Program-made: the position numbers and the translations under genes
From: Candidatus Burkholderia verschuerenii
Lineage (GTDB): Bacteria; Pseudomonadota; Gammaproteobacteria; Burkholderiales; Burkholderiaceae
Reading direction: 5' to 3'
DNA: 41,463 nt
NCBI RefSeq assembly: GCF_001189365.1
Contig: NZ_LFJJ01000023.1
Span: forward strand, 1 to 41,463
In this document: positions 1-8,546 of the stretch, piece by piece
Layout: every line of letters starts with the position of its first letter
Position numbering within the stretch: position 1 is the stretch's first letter
The notes under the pieces: model-generated
What the model saw: the letters and a program-made list of their open reading frames with translations, nothing else
What the model was told of the DNA's origin: nothing
Databases searched by the model: none

Positions 1-254
1 TTCGCGAGCGCGGCCATGACGGTCGCGGGCAGCGGCCCGGCCGGCACGCGCGCCGCCGTCTTCGCGATGCGTTTGGACTTCGCGCCTCCGCGCGCGGCGC
101 GTTCCGGCGCCTGCGCCTGCGATTCCGCTTTCGAGCCGCCGCGCGCGAAGGCGACGGGGACGTGGGCGAAAGCGACGGCAGCGAGCGTGACGGCGAGCGC
201 GGCGGACGTCAGGCGTGCGGAGAGGAAGCGGAGAGCGGGAACGGCGAGCGGCAT
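1..254 (-). CDS. Exported protein, N-terminal part only (possibly PBP4-type D-Ala-D-Ala carboxypeptidase)
   Basis: Reading the minus strand from an ATG at 254 gives 84 codons without a stop, to the window edge. The start reads MPLAVPALRFLSARLTS and is followed by an alanine/leucine/valine-rich stretch typical of a Sec signal peptide, probably cut near residue 37 (VAFA). A low-complexity Ala/Lys/Arg linker follows, then LPATVMAALA. A signal peptide, a basic linker and 'LPxxVxxAL' resemble the start of penicillin-binding protein 4 (DacB) in Burkholderia. That is a family impression from very little sequence; any periplasmic protein with a basic linker would fit. The gene is divergent from the two-component operon and shares its 207-base upstream region. 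Confidence 0.45.
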   Translation of the reverse strand, partial: MPLAVPALRFLSARLTSAALAVTLAAVAFAHVPVAFARGGSKAESQAQAPERAARGGAKSKRIAKTAARVPAGPLPATVMAALA

Positions 255-381
255 GTTTTGGTTGACGTGAATTCGCGGAACGGGCGACATGAATCGGCGC
301 GACCGGCGCCGCGCAAAGCGGTCATTGTAGACAAGCTGGCTTGCGGTAGTCGTACGAATCGCCATCGCGCCGGCCGGCATC

Positions 382-415
382 GTTAAGTCCGGTTTAAGCG
401 CCGCGCGGATAAAAT
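382..415 (+). promoter_or_regulatory. Candidate PmrA/QseB-type box and -10 for the two-component operon
   Basis: GTTAAG (382-387), five bases, then TTTAAG (393-398) form a direct repeat with an 11-bp period, the layout bound by OmpR-family dimers; the PmrA consensus is YTTAAK-N5-YTTAAK. The left half has one mismatch (G first). TAAAAT at 410-415 is a good -10, 11 bases after the second half-site, so the box covers the -35 zone, as at activated OmpR-type promoters. It suggests autoregulation. The binding regulator is inferred, not shown. Confidence 0.5.
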
Positions 416-461
416 GGGTCGCGTCTGAAAAGACCGCACACCCAACCATAAAGGCAAAGCC

Positions 462-1124
462 ATGCGAATCCTGCTTGTCGAAGATGACCGGATGATCGCC
501 GAAGGCGTGCGCAAGGCATTGCGCGCGGACGGCTTCGCGGTCGACTGGGTCCAGGACGGCGAAGCCGCGCTGATGGCCGTATCCGGCGAGCCGTACGACA
601 TGATGCTGCTCGACCTCGGCCTGCCCAAACGCGACGGCTTCGAAGTCCTGAAGACGCTGCGCGCGCGCGGCAACGCGCTGCCGGTTCTGGTCGTGACCGC
701 GCGCGACGCCATCGCGGATCGCGTCAAGGGACTTGACGCTGGCGCGGACGATTACCTCGTCAAGCCCTTCGATCTCGACGAACTCGGCGCGCGCATGCGG
801 GCGCTGATCCGCCGTCACGCGGGACGCGGCGAGTCGCTCGTGCGTCACGGCGAACTGACGCTTGATCCGGTCGGCCATCAGGTGACGCTGGCGGGCAATC
901 CGGTGGCCTTGTCGGCGCGCGAATTCGCGCTGCTCGAAGCGTTGATGGCGCGGCCCGGCGCGGTGCTCTCCAAAAGTCAGCTCGAAGAAAAAATCTACGG
1001 CTGGGGCGAGGAAATCGGCAGCAACACGGTCGAGGTCTATATCCACTCGCTGCGCAAGAAGCTCGGCGCGGACCTGATCCGCAACGTGCGCGGACTCGGC
1101 TACATGGTCGCGAAGGACGCCTGA
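462..1124 (+). CDS. OmpR-family response regulator (QseB/PmrA-like)
   Basis: 220 aa. An N-terminal receiver domain (about residues 1-115) carries the acidic pair in LLVEDD, the phospho-acceptor Asp51 in LLDLGLPKRDG and the conserved Lys in DYLVKPF. A C-terminal winged helix (about 125-218) ends in RNVRGLGYMV, typical of OmpR/PhoB DNA-binding domains. The stop overlaps the start of the sensor kinase by one base (TGATG), so the two are translationally coupled. Overall form fits the QseB/PmrA/TctD subgroup, which usually responds to envelope or cation signals. The candidate autoregulatory box upstream and a similar one before the degQ-like gene suggest an envelope-maintenance role, which is inference. 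Confidence 0.93.
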   Translation: MRILLVEDDRMIAEGVRKALRADGFAVDWVQDGEAALMAVSGEPYDMMLLDLGLPKRDGFEVLKTLRARGNALPVLVVTARDAIADRVKGLDAGADDYLVKPFDLDELGARMRALIRRHAGRGESLVRHGELTLDPVGHQVTLAGNPVALSAREFALLEALMARPGAVLSKSQLEEKIYGWGEEIGSNTVEVYIHSLRKKLGADLIRNVRGLGYMVAKDA

Positions 1125-2461
1125 TGCGGTCGATCTGCCGCCAATTGCTGATCTGGCTGCTCGCGCTGGTGATCGTCGGCGTGGGCTTTGCCGGCTGGCT
1201 GATCTATCGTCAGGCGCTCGCCGAAGCCAACGAACTCTTCGATTACCAGCTTCAGCAGATCGCGGCGGCGCTGCCGTCGGAACCGTTTTCGTCGGTGCTC
1301 AGTTCGCGCAGCGAAAGCGACGAAGGCGTCGTCATCCAGATATGGAATCGCAACGGCGTGCTGATGTACTACTCGCATCCGCGCGTGCCGCTCGCGCCGC
1401 ACGCGGAACTCGGCTTTTCCACCGAATCGACGCCGCGCGGCGAATGGCGCGTGTACAGCGCGATCGTCGGCGATAACGTCGTGCAGCTCGCGCAACCGCT
1501 GTCGATCCGCAATCGCGTCGCGGCGGGCGTCGCGTGGCGGACCTTGTGGCCGCTCGTCGTGCTGTTGCCGCTGCTGGGCGTCGCGATCTGGGTGATCGTC
1601 GGACGCGGGCTGATGCCTTTGCAACGCGTGACGCGCGCGCTCGATACGCGTCATCCCGAAGCGCTCGATCCGCTGTCCGATCAACGGCTGCCGCAGGAAG
1701 TGCGGCCGGTGGTGCGCGCGCTGAACGCGCTGCTGTCGCGTCTGTCGACCGCGCTCGATACGCAAAAAGCCTTCGTCGCCGATGCCGCGCACGAACTGCG
1801 CACGCCGCTCGCCGCCGTGCAGATTCAGGCGCAACTCGTCGCCCGCGCGCAGGACGACGCCACGCGTCGCGAGGCGCTGGAGGATCTGCACGAAGGCATC
1901 GCGCGCGCGACGCGGCTCGCCGAGCAATTGCTGGCGCTGGCGCGATCGGAACCGGACGGCAAGGCCGTCGACACGCAAGTCGATCTGAACGTGCTGCTCG
2001 ACGACTGCGTGCGCAACTACGTGCTGGTCGCGCAGCAGCGCGGCGTCGATCTCGGCATCGAATCGAGCGAACCGGCGATGGTGACCGGCGACCCGGATTC
2101 GCTGCGCGTGATGTTCAACAATCTCATCGATAACGCGACCAAATACACGCCCAAAGGCGGGCGCGTGGACGTCGCCCTGAAAGTCGAAGATGGGCATCCG
2201 GTCGTCGATATTTCGGATTCCGGTCCGGGCATTCCTCAAGAAGAACGAGAAAGGGTGTTCGACCGGTTTTATCGCGTGGGGGAAGGGGAGAACCGCGCGC
2301 GGACGGATATCGGCGGCAGCGGGCTCGGTCTCGCGATCGTGAAGCGGATTGCGAGCCTGCACGGTGCCGAGGTGCAACTGGGTGAATCTCGCCGAGGCGG
2401 GCTGCAGGTGACGGTCGCCTTCGAGCCCGATGAACAGGCGTATCGAGCCGGCCGCGCCTGA
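1124..2461 (+). CDS. Sensor histidine kinase (QseC/PmrB-like)
   Basis: 445 aa inner-membrane kinase, partner of the preceding regulator. Two membrane segments are visible, at about residues 7-28 and 143-164, flanking a periplasmic domain of about 115 residues. A short HAMP-like linker leads to the dimerisation helix, with phospho-acceptor His223 in DAAHELRTPLAA. The ATPase domain has the N box (NNLIDNATKYTP), the G1 box (DSGPGIP) and the G2 box (GSGLGLAIVKRI), all intact. The periplasmic domain resembles the two-component sensor N-terminal domain of QseC/PmrB-type kinases. The signal cannot be read from the sequence. Confidence 0.93.
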   Translation: MRSICRQLLIWLLALVIVGVGFAGWLIYRQALAEANELFDYQLQQIAAALPSEPFSSVLSSRSESDEGVVIQIWNRNGVLMYYSHPRVPLAPHAELGFSTESTPRGEWRVYSAIVGDNVVQLAQPLSIRNRVAAGVAWRTLWPLVVLLPLLGVAIWVIVGRGLMPLQRVTRALDTRHPEALDPLSDQRLPQEVRPVVRALNALLSRLSTALDTQKAFVADAAHELRTPLAAVQIQAQLVARAQDDATRREALEDLHEGIARATRLAEQLLALARSEPDGKAVDTQVDLNVLLDDCVRNYVLVAQQRGVDLGIESSEPAMVTGDPDSLRVMFNNLIDNATKYTPKGGRVDVALKVEDGHPVVDISDSGPGIPQEERERVFDRFYRVGEGENRARTDIGGSGLGLAIVKRIASLHGAEVQLGESRRGGLQVTVAFEPDEQAYRAGRA

Positions 2462-2813
2462 TTGGTCTTGCCGACACGGCCAATGTCGTGCCGATGCGAC
2501 GATCAAAATCGATTCAAAAGCATCTCTTATTCGAGACTTGTCTTATTGACTGAAAATCTTCTGCGCTGACTGTGTGCCGCTGCAGCGAATGTTGGCTGAA
2601 AACATTCTGGAGAGAAGCAGAATTCAATCAGTCATGCCAACTTTTAAGAAAATATTGACGTATAAAGATTACCAATAGGCACGAATATGGGACTTCTCTC
2701 ATGTTCTGGCTGGACGTTGTAACCGAATATTCGAATCCGCGTGATTACCCGCGTTCGAAGATTTGGCCCGTGTGGCTGAATTTGCATTTTTTGTCATACG
2801 TTCTCAGGCCAAC
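2462..2813 (+). promoter_or_regulatory. Adhesin upstream region, AT-rich, with inverted repeat and box-like element
   Basis: This 352-base gap is much more AT-rich than its surroundings. It holds a 7-bp inverted repeat (GAATGTT 2587-2593, AACATTC 2601-2607), two near-copies of CTGAAAA..TTCTG (about 2549 and 2596), and CAACTTTTAAGAAA (2638-2651), a 14-base string also found upstream of the degQ-like gene. TTTAAG-N5-ATTGAC (2643-2659) has the same 11-bp spacing as the two-component box but a poor right half. TTGACG at 2655-2660 could be a -35; I see no convincing -10 at the right distance. Confidence 0.35.
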
Positions 2814-4733
2814 ATGACCAGCTTTTCTCGCAGTCCTGCATTCAAAAACGAATTTCCGATCAACAAGATTTTCAAGCGCAAGCACGCCGCTATCGGTTTG
2901 GCGGTGACGGCCGTGATGACGTCGAGCATTTCTGCATTCGCTGCGGGACCCACCGGCGGAGCGGTACAAGTTTGCTCACCTGATAGCAATGGCCAGTACT
3001 ACGGTTCGACAGGTCTGTCAGCCGGCGCGCCCTGCGGCGCGATTGGGGGGCGTCCGTATAACACGAGCGGCGTGACCCTCGTCGGCGATACGAGCACCTG
3101 GGCCGATTATGTTTCCGTCGGCAATGGTCAAGTCGCGATTGCCGCGACGAACAAGATCACCATGAGCCAGTATCTCAACATGACTGGCAACAAGTTCACC
3201 GGCATCGCAAATGGTGATGTCACCGCGACGAGCACGGACGCGGTGAACGGCTCGCAGTTGTTCACGACCAACCAGAACGTTGCGCAGAACACATCCGACA
3301 TCGCACAGAACAAGTCGGACATCGCGCAGAACACCTCCGACATCGCGCAGAACAAGACGGACATCGCCGGCAATACCACGGCGATCAACAACCTGAACAA
3401 CGGCACGGCCGGTCTGGTTCAGCAAGCAGCGGCCGGCGCGAAACTGACGGTCGGCAAGGATACGGACGGCACGACGGTCGACTTCGCGGACAAGAGCGGC
3501 AACACGCGCTCGCTGGCGAACCTGTCGGCGTCGAGCCTCGACGCGGTGAACGGCTCGCAACTATATGCGACGAATCAGCAAGTCACGCAAAACACGACCG
3601 ATATCGCCAACCTGAACGACCAGATCAACAGCGGCGCGCTGGGTCTCGTTCAGCAGGATGCAACGACGCGCAATATCACCGTGGCGAAGAACAGCGACGG
3701 CACGATCATCAACTTCACCGGCACGGCGGGCGCGCGCGTTCTGGAAGGCGTGGCCAATGGCGCAGTGAACAGCGCGAGCCAGCAAGCGGTGAACGGCTCG
3801 CAACTGTATGCGCTCGCCAACTCGACGGCGGCTTCGCTCGGCGGCGGCGCGACGGTCAACAGCGACGACTCGATCACGCAGCCTTCGTACTCGGTGAACG
3901 GCCAGACGGTGAATAACGTCGGCGACGCGCTGTCGAACCTCGACGGTCGCGTGTCGCAGAACACGTCGGATATCGCCGATATCAACAACTCGCTGAACAA
4001 CGGCACCGTCGGTCTGGTTCGTCAGGATCAAACCACGCGCAATATCACCGTCGCGAAGGACACGGACGGCACGGTCGTCGACATGACAGGCACGCAAGGC
4101 ACGCGCACGGTGACGGGCGTGACGGCCGGCGCGCTCACGGCCGACAGCACCGACGCGGTGAACGGTTCGCAGCTCTATCAAACGAACCTGAACGTGACGA
4201 ACCTGCAGGATCAGGTGACGAACATCGCTTCGGCATCGTCGGTGATCGCTTCGCAGAAGACGGACACGCCGGCTATTGCTTCGGGCGCCAACTCGACGGC
4301 CATCGGCAACGGTTCGAAGGCGACGGGCAGCAACTCGGTCGCGCTCGGCAGCGGTTCGGTCGCCGACGAAGACAACACGGTGTCGATCGGTTCGGAAGGC
4401 AACGAGCGTCGTCTGACGAAAGTCGCGCCGGGCGTCAAAGGTACCGATGCCGCCAACATGAACCAGTTGAACGCGGTGCAGAACAGCGTCAACACGACCG
4501 CGCGTCAGGCATTCTCGGGCGTCGCGGCGGCAATGGCCATGCCGAACCTGACGCCGAGCCAGCCGGGCAAGACGGTGGCATCGGTGGGCGTGGCGAACTA
4601 CAAGGGCTACACGGCCGTGGGCGTGGGCGCGACGTATCGCTCGGCCAACAACCGCTGGCTCGTGAACGCGGCTGCATCGATCACGCCGAGCGGCGACACG
4701 GGCGTGCGCGGTCAGGTCGGCTACGAGTTCTAA
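2814..4733 (+). CDS. YadA-type trimeric autotransporter adhesin
   Basis: 639 aa from ATG 2814; a TTG 51 bases upstream is also in frame, but the ATG gives a plausible long signal peptide ([10 protein letters not shown], then a hydrophobic stretch ending SAFA). The body has three diverged repeats of about 100 residues, each with a GLVQQ/GLVRQ start, an [10 protein letters not shown]-like strand and a DAVNGSQLY neck motif. Coiled-coil heptads (NTSDIAQ) lie between. Near residues 500-540 there are YadA-head repeats ([19 protein letters not shown]). The last 75 residues form the membrane anchor, ending in the aromatic residue Phe (GQVGYEF). Such proteins trimerise in the outer membrane and bind host or matrix ligands. 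At 639 aa it is short for the family. The ligand is unknown. Confidence 0.92.
   Translation: MTSFSRSPAFKNEFPINKIFKRKHAAIGLAVTAVMTSSISAFAAGPTGGAVQVCSPDSNGQYYGSTGLSAGAPCGAIGGRPYNTSGVTLVGDTSTWADYVSVGNGQVAIAATNKITMSQYLNMTGNKFTGIANGDVTATSTDAVNGSQLFTTNQNVAQNTSDIAQNKSDIAQNTSDIAQNKTDIAGNTTAINNLNNGTAGLVQQAAAGAKLTVGKDTDGTTVDFADKSGNTRSLANLSASSLDAVNGSQLYATNQQVTQNTTDIANLNDQINSGALGLVQQDATTRNITVAKNSDGTIINFTGTAGARVLEGVANGAVNSASQQAVNGSQLYALANSTAASLGGGATVNSDDSITQPSYSVNGQTVNNVGDALSNLDGRVSQNTSDIADINNSLNNGTVGLVRQDQTTRNITVAKDTDGTVVDMTGTQGTRTVTGVTAGALTADSTDAVNGSQLYQTNLNVTNLQDQVTNIASASSVIASQKTDTPAIASGANSTAIGNGSKATGSNSVALGSGSVADEDNTVSIGSEGNERRLTKVAPGVKGTDAANMNQLNAVQNSVNTTARQAFSGVAAAMAMPNLTPSQPGKTVASVGVANYKGYTAVGVGATYRSANNRWLVNAAASITPSGDTGVRGQVGYEF
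3288..3371 (+). repeat. Four tandem 21-bp units encoding coiled-coil heptads in the adhesin
   Basis: Units start at 3288, 3309, 3330 and 3351 and encode [21 protein letters not shown] and NKTDIAG. They alternate Thr/Lys at the second position. The unit length keeps the frame, so gain or loss of copies would lengthen or shorten the stalk by one heptad without breaking the protein. Confidence 0.8.
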
Positions 4734-4796
4734 GCGCGTTTCAGCCGATCATCGCGACCGGCGCAAGCAGTTCGAAGTAAAACAGTAAGCAGCAAG

Positions 4797-4829
4797 AAGG
4801 GTGGCTTCCCGCAAGGGTGGCCGCCCTTT
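4797..4829 (+). terminator. Probable terminator after the adhesin gene
   Basis: AAGGGTGGC (4797-4805) pairs with GCCGCCCTT (4820-4828) through nine positions including one G-U, with a 14-base loop. The following T run is only three bases, so termination strength is uncertain. Confidence 0.5.
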
Positions 4830-4861
4830 GTCGCTGGAAGTTCCCGCAGGATCGATCAACT

Positions 4862-4894
4862 TTTAAGAAAGCTTTAAGCGACGCCTCGTAATCT
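4862..4894 (+). promoter_or_regulatory. Candidate PmrA-type box and -10 upstream of the degQ-like gene
   Basis: TTTAAG (4862-4867), five bases, TTTAAG (4873-4878): a perfect direct repeat matching YTTAAK-N5-YTTAAK. A -10-like TAATCT lies at 4889-4894, ten bases after the second half-site, nearly the same geometry as the box at 382-415. This predicts a transcript with a leader of about 48 bases. Confidence 0.55.
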
Positions 4895-4948
4895 TCGTTC
4901 ATCAGTCAAGCGTATGAAACCACGCGTACCCGTTCTCAGGAGCACACG

Positions 4949-6475
4949 ATGAATTCGAAGATCCTCACCCGCAGCGCCGCCGCAGTGGCCGTTGCCGTCG
5001 CCGTGTCGGCGGGCTACGTGGCTGGCCATAACAATGTTCCTGCGCCGCAAGTCATCTTGCCCGCGCAAGCCGCGATGATGCCCGCCGAAGCCGCCGCGAA
5101 AACCGGCATCCCCGATTTCTCCGGCCTCGTCGAAACTTACGGTCCGGCCGTGGTCAACATTAGCGCGAAGCATGTGGTGAAGGAAACCGCCGCGCGTCGC
5201 GGCAATGCGAATCAGGTGCCGATGGATCCGGACGATCCGTTCTATCAGTTCTTCAAGCGCTTCTACGGCAACGTGCCCGGCTTCGGCGGCGGCGACGGCG
5301 GTCAGGGCGGCCCCGGCGCGGATCGTCCGAGCGAAGGGCTGGGTTCAGGCTTTATCGTCAGCAACGACGGCTACATTCTCACCAACGCGCACGTGGTCGA
5401 CGGCGCGAACGTCGTCACCGTCAAGCTGACGGACAAGCGCGAGTTCCGCGCCAAGGTCGTCGGCTCCGACAAGCAATCGGACGTCGCGGTGCTGAAGATC
5501 GACGCGAAGAATCTGCCGACCGTGAAGATCGGCGATCCGAACGGCAGCAAGGTCGGCCAGTGGGTCGTCGCGATCGGCTCGCCCTACGGCTTCGACAACA
5601 CGGTGACGTCGGGCATCATCAGCGCCAAGTCGCGCGCGCTGCCGAACGAAAACTACACGCCGTTCATCCAGACCGACGTGCCGGTGAATCCGGGTAATTC
5701 GGGCGGCCCGCTGTTCAATCTGCAAGGCGAAGTGATCGGCATCAACTCGATGATCTATTCGCAGACGGGCGGCTTCCAGGGCCTTTCGTTCGCCATCCCG
5801 ATCAACGAGGCGATCAAGGTCAAGGACGCGCTGATCAAGACCGGTCACGTCGATCGCGGCCGGCTCGGCGTGACGGTGCAAGGCATGAACCAGACGCTCG
5901 CGAATTCGTTCGGCATGACTTCGCCTGCTGGCGCGCTCGTCAGTTCGGTCGAACCGGGCGGACCGGCCGCGAAGGCGGGCCTGCAACCGGGCGATGTGAT
6001 CACCGCGCTCAACGGCCAGCCGGTCGCGGATTCGACCTCGCTGCCGTCGCAGGTCGCGGGTCTCGCGCCGGGCACGTCGGCCAAGGTGACGGTGTGGCGC
6101 GACAAGAGCTCGAAGGATCTCGACGTCACCATCGGCGCACTGAAGGACGCGAAGATGGCCAGCGCCAAGTCCGGCAACGGTGGCGACGACAGCGGCGCGG
6201 CCGCGCAGGACGCGCGTCTGGGCGTCGCGGTGCGTCCGCTTACGCCGGAAGAGAAGCAGCAGGCGTCGGTATCGCGCGGCTTGCTGGTGCAGCAGAGCAA
6301 CGGCGCGGCCGAAAGCGCGGGCATCCAGCCGGGCGACGTGATCCTCGCGGTGAACGGCCAGCCGGTCACGTCGACGCAGCAATTGAAGACGATGATCTCG
6401 CACGCCGGCAACAGCATCGCGTTGCTGATCCAGCGCGACAACGCGCAGATCTTCGTTCCGGTCGATCTCGGATAA
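4949..6475 (+). CDS. DegQ/MucD-family periplasmic serine endoprotease
   Basis: 508 aa. Residues 1-27 are a signal or anchor segment (SAAAVAVAVAVSAGYVAG). The trypsin-like domain carries the full triad: His148 (TNAHVVDG), Asp178 (SDVAVLKI) and Ser251 (NPGNSGGPL). Two PDZ domains follow, at about 295-390 (GRLGVTVQGM start) and 410-500 (ARLGVAVRPL start), the usual HtrA layout. A glycine-rich LA-loop segment (FGGGDGGQGG) lies before the catalytic core. It degrades or refolds damaged exported proteins. The start is supported by AGGAG at 4938-4942, seven bases upstream of the ATG. The candidate regulator box upstream suggests control by the nearby two-component pair. It stands alone, not in an operon with rpoE regulators. 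Confidence 0.92.
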   Translation: MNSKILTRSAAAVAVAVAVSAGYVAGHNNVPAPQVILPAQAAMMPAEAAAKTGIPDFSGLVETYGPAVVNISAKHVVKETAARRGNANQVPMDPDDPFYQFFKRFYGNVPGFGGGDGGQGGPGADRPSEGLGSGFIVSNDGYILTNAHVVDGANVVTVKLTDKREFRAKVVGSDKQSDVAVLKIDAKNLPTVKIGDPNGSKVGQWVVAIGSPYGFDNTVTSGIISAKSRALPNENYTPFIQTDVPVNPGNSGGPLFNLQGEVIGINSMIYSQTGGFQGLSFAIPINEAIKVKDALIKTGHVDRGRLGVTVQGMNQTLANSFGMTSPAGALVSSVEPGGPAAKAGLQPGDVITALNGQPVADSTSLPSQVAGLAPGTSAKVTVWRDKSSKDLDVTIGALKDAKMASAKSGNGGDDSGAAAQDARLGVAVRPLTPEEKQQASVSRGLLVQQSNGAAESAGIQPGDVILAVNGQPVTSTQQLKTMISHAGNSIALLIQRDNAQIFVPVDLG

Positions 6476-6616
6476 ATCGTGAAGACACGCGATGCGGGCA
6501 TGAAGCATGCTTTCGGCTTTTACGGCGCCCCATCGCGTGAATACCACGGATCGGGCCTTGATAACGATCGGCTGCCGCGCCTCGCTCGCGGCGGCATCGG
6601 AAAAAAGGAGCACACA

Positions 6617-7105
6617 ATGAAAAGGACGACCACGGGAAAAATCGCCATCACGCTGCTGACGGCGGCGCTCACCGCCGGCATGGCGGGCGGCGCGTACGCG
6701 CAGGCCTCCGGCACCACTGGCGGCAGCACCAGCGACACGAGCAGCGCGGGCAATGAAAACGGCGGCGGCCTGCCGCAAATCCAGCAGCAGGGCGACGTCT
6801 CCTACACGTCGGGCGGCGTCGGACTCGACGAATCGCATGCATTGCAACGCGAACAGGCGCACTGGCCGCTGTCGATGCGCTTCACCGGCCCGACCGCGGA
6901 TTATCTGTCGAACGTGCATTTGCGGATCGTCGGCAAGGGCGGCGAAGTGCTGAGCGCCGAAGCGATGGGCCCCTATATGCTCGTCAAGCTGCCGGCCGGC
7001 AGCTACACGGTGTTCGCGAAGTACAAGGATCAGGAAAAGAAACAATCGGTGAACGTGTCGGGGCCGGGCAAGGCCAAGGCGGCGTTCCACTGGAGCATCC
7101 AGTAA
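6617..7105 (+). CDS. Small exported protein with a carboxypeptidase-regulatory-like fold
   Basis: 162 aa from ATG 6617, chosen because AAGGAG lies at 6605-6610 and a clear signal peptide follows (MKRTTTGKIAITLLT to GGAYAQA, cut near residue 30). After a Gly/Ser/Thr linker the mature part contains a pattern of short strands (LSNVHLRIVGKGGEVLSAEAMG, LVKLPAGSYTVFAKYKDQEK) that looks like a small beta-sandwich such as CarboxypepD_reg. I cannot name a function. A strong hairpin terminator follows the gene. Confidence 0.75.
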   Translation: MKRTTTGKIAITLLTAALTAGMAGGAYAQASGTTGGSTSDTSSAGNENGGGLPQIQQQGDVSYTSGGVGLDESHALQREQAHWPLSMRFTGPTADYLSNVHLRIVGKGGEVLSAEAMGPYMLVKLPAGSYTVFAKYKDQEKKQSVNVSGPGKAKAAFHWSIQ

Positions 7106-7180
7106 GTCGCGCGTGATGACCGCGACGGCCGCCACGGCCGAATAGGGCACGAACCGGCCGCCGAAACTTGTCTCATAATG

Positions 7181-7213
7181 AAGCCACGGGCATCGAGCCC
7201 GTGGCTTTTGGTT
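7181..7213 (+). terminator. Rho-independent terminator
   Basis: AAGCCACGGGC (7181-7191) and GCCCGTGGCTT (7197-7207) form a perfect 11-bp stem with loop ATCGA, followed by TTGGTTG. It ends transcription of the preceding exported-protein gene and lies just before the DUF427 gene. Confidence 0.8.
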
Positions 7214-7240
7214 GTTCTGCGCACGCCGGAGGGCACCACG

Positions 7241-7618
7241 ATGAGTACGGATCTGAACGAAGGTCACGAAGCGGGGCATCGCATCGCGATCAAGCCGAAC
7301 GCCAGGCGCTGCCGCGTGATCCATCAGGGCGTCACCTACGCCGACACGCACGCGGCGCTGACGCTCGCCGAAACGGGCGCGCCCGACGTTCACTATTTTC
7401 CGCGCGCCGACGTGAACATGGCGCGTCTCGAACGCTCGATTCATACGTCGCACTGCCCGCACAAGGGCGACGCGACGCACTATCATTTACTGACCGAAGA
7501 GGGTCCGATCGAAAACGCCGCCTGGAGCTACGAGTCGCCGCTCGACGGCGAGGGGCAGATCAAGGGCTATCTGGCGTTTTATCCGTCGCGTGTCGATCGC
7601 ATCGACGAGACTTCTTAG
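7241..7618 (+). CDS. DUF427 domain protein
   Basis: 125 aa from ATG 7241 with GGAGGG at 7228-7233. An upstream in-frame ATG at 7178 would start inside the preceding terminator region and is rejected. The protein has the DUF427 pattern: RRCRVIHQGVTYADTHAALTLAETG, then YFPRADVNMARLERS, then HCPHKGDATHYHL, and a C-terminal strand pair ending LAFYPSRVD. DUF427 proteins are small beta-rich cytosolic proteins without an agreed biochemical role. No operon partner is evident. Confidence 0.88.
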   Translation: MSTDLNEGHEAGHRIAIKPNARRCRVIHQGVTYADTHAALTLAETGAPDVHYFPRADVNMARLERSIHTSHCPHKGDATHYHLLTEEGPIENAAWSYESPLDGEGQIKGYLAFYPSRVDRIDETS

Positions 7619-7690
7619 CGAGCCGCCGTACAGACGCATTCCGCTGCATATCCGATAACGCAAGCATGCAGTCCCGGCCCGGAGGCTCGG

Positions 7691-8475
7691 ATGGAAGTCA
7701 CCGAAGCGTTACGCGTTCCGCTCGATCCGGCGCAGGTCCGGACGGCGTTATCGGATCTCGCGCTGCTGCGCGCCAGCCTGGACAATTGCGAATCGTTCAC
7801 ACGCACGCCGAGCGGCGAATATGCGTTGACGCTGGTCATTCCGCTCGGCGCGTTGCGGGCGCGCTACGACATTCGCGCGCATCTGGCCGGTCATACGCGG
7901 CATGAGTCCGCACCTCGGTTCGACGATCACGAAGACGCCCAGACGCTGAGCTTCAAGGCGCGCGGCGAAGGCGTCGGCTCGTTGCGCGGACAAATCGCCG
8001 TCGCGCTGAGCGCGGAGGACGACGGGACGGTGACCTGCATCGAATACACGATCTGGGCGACGGTTGCCGGGCCGCTCGCCGCCTTGTCGCCGCGTCAGAT
8101 CGAAAACGCGCTGCGCGAAGGCGCCGACGATTTTTTCGCGGAGTTCTGCGAAGTGGTGCGCGCGAAACACGGCTTGCCGGCGGATCGCGGCGTGGAAGAG
8201 CGACGCCATCTGTTTCTGCGGCCGGGGATGATGTCGGCGGCGTTTTCGCGTCGATCGGGCGCGAGCGCGCGAGCGCGCGGGCGCTCGGCGGGCCATCGGG
8301 CGATGCGGCGGCGAGCGGCGTGCTGCGGCATCGTCTGCCGAGACACGCGCTGTTGCGCCGCCGCGATCCGTCCGACGAGCGTCATCCGCTCGGGCTGCCC
8401 GGCTGGGCGTGGATGACGATGCTCGTGTGCGTCGCGCTGTTCGCGTTTCTGGCGCCGCGCATCGGCGTGCAATGA
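7691..8475 (+). pseudogene. CoxG-like (SRPBCC) membrane-anchored protein, frameshifted near its C-terminus
   Basis: From ATG 7691 the first ~190 residues match the CoxG/SRPBCC ligand-binding fold (MEVTEALRVPLDPAQVRTAL, then beta strands, then a long C-terminal helix around NALREGADDFFAEFCEVV). That frame then degrades into Arg/Cys-rich sequence and stops at 8416. A second frame, open through about 8281-8475, encodes LPGWAWMTMLVCVALFAFLAPRIGVQ, a clear membrane tail as expected for CoxG. The switch lies within a GCGCGAGCGCGC-type stretch (8258-8285), so one base appears gained or lost there. As written, the 241-aa product lacks its anchor. Either a real slippage mutation or a sequencing error would explain it. 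Confidence 0.7.
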
Positions 8476-8546
8476 CACCCGCGATCAGCGCCAATCCTTT
8501 AGCGCGGCGATAATCTCCGGCATCCAAACTAAATCGGGAATACGCC

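Noticed and set aside
1100-2506. 468-codon minus-strand frame over the sensor kinase
   Set aside because: The kinase frame has every family motif; the antisense frame is His/Arg-rich low-complexity text.
5345-7486. 713-codon minus-strand open frame
   Set aside because: Shadow of the protease, the exported-protein gene and DUF427; no signature, no ribosome site, and it crosses the terminator at 7181.
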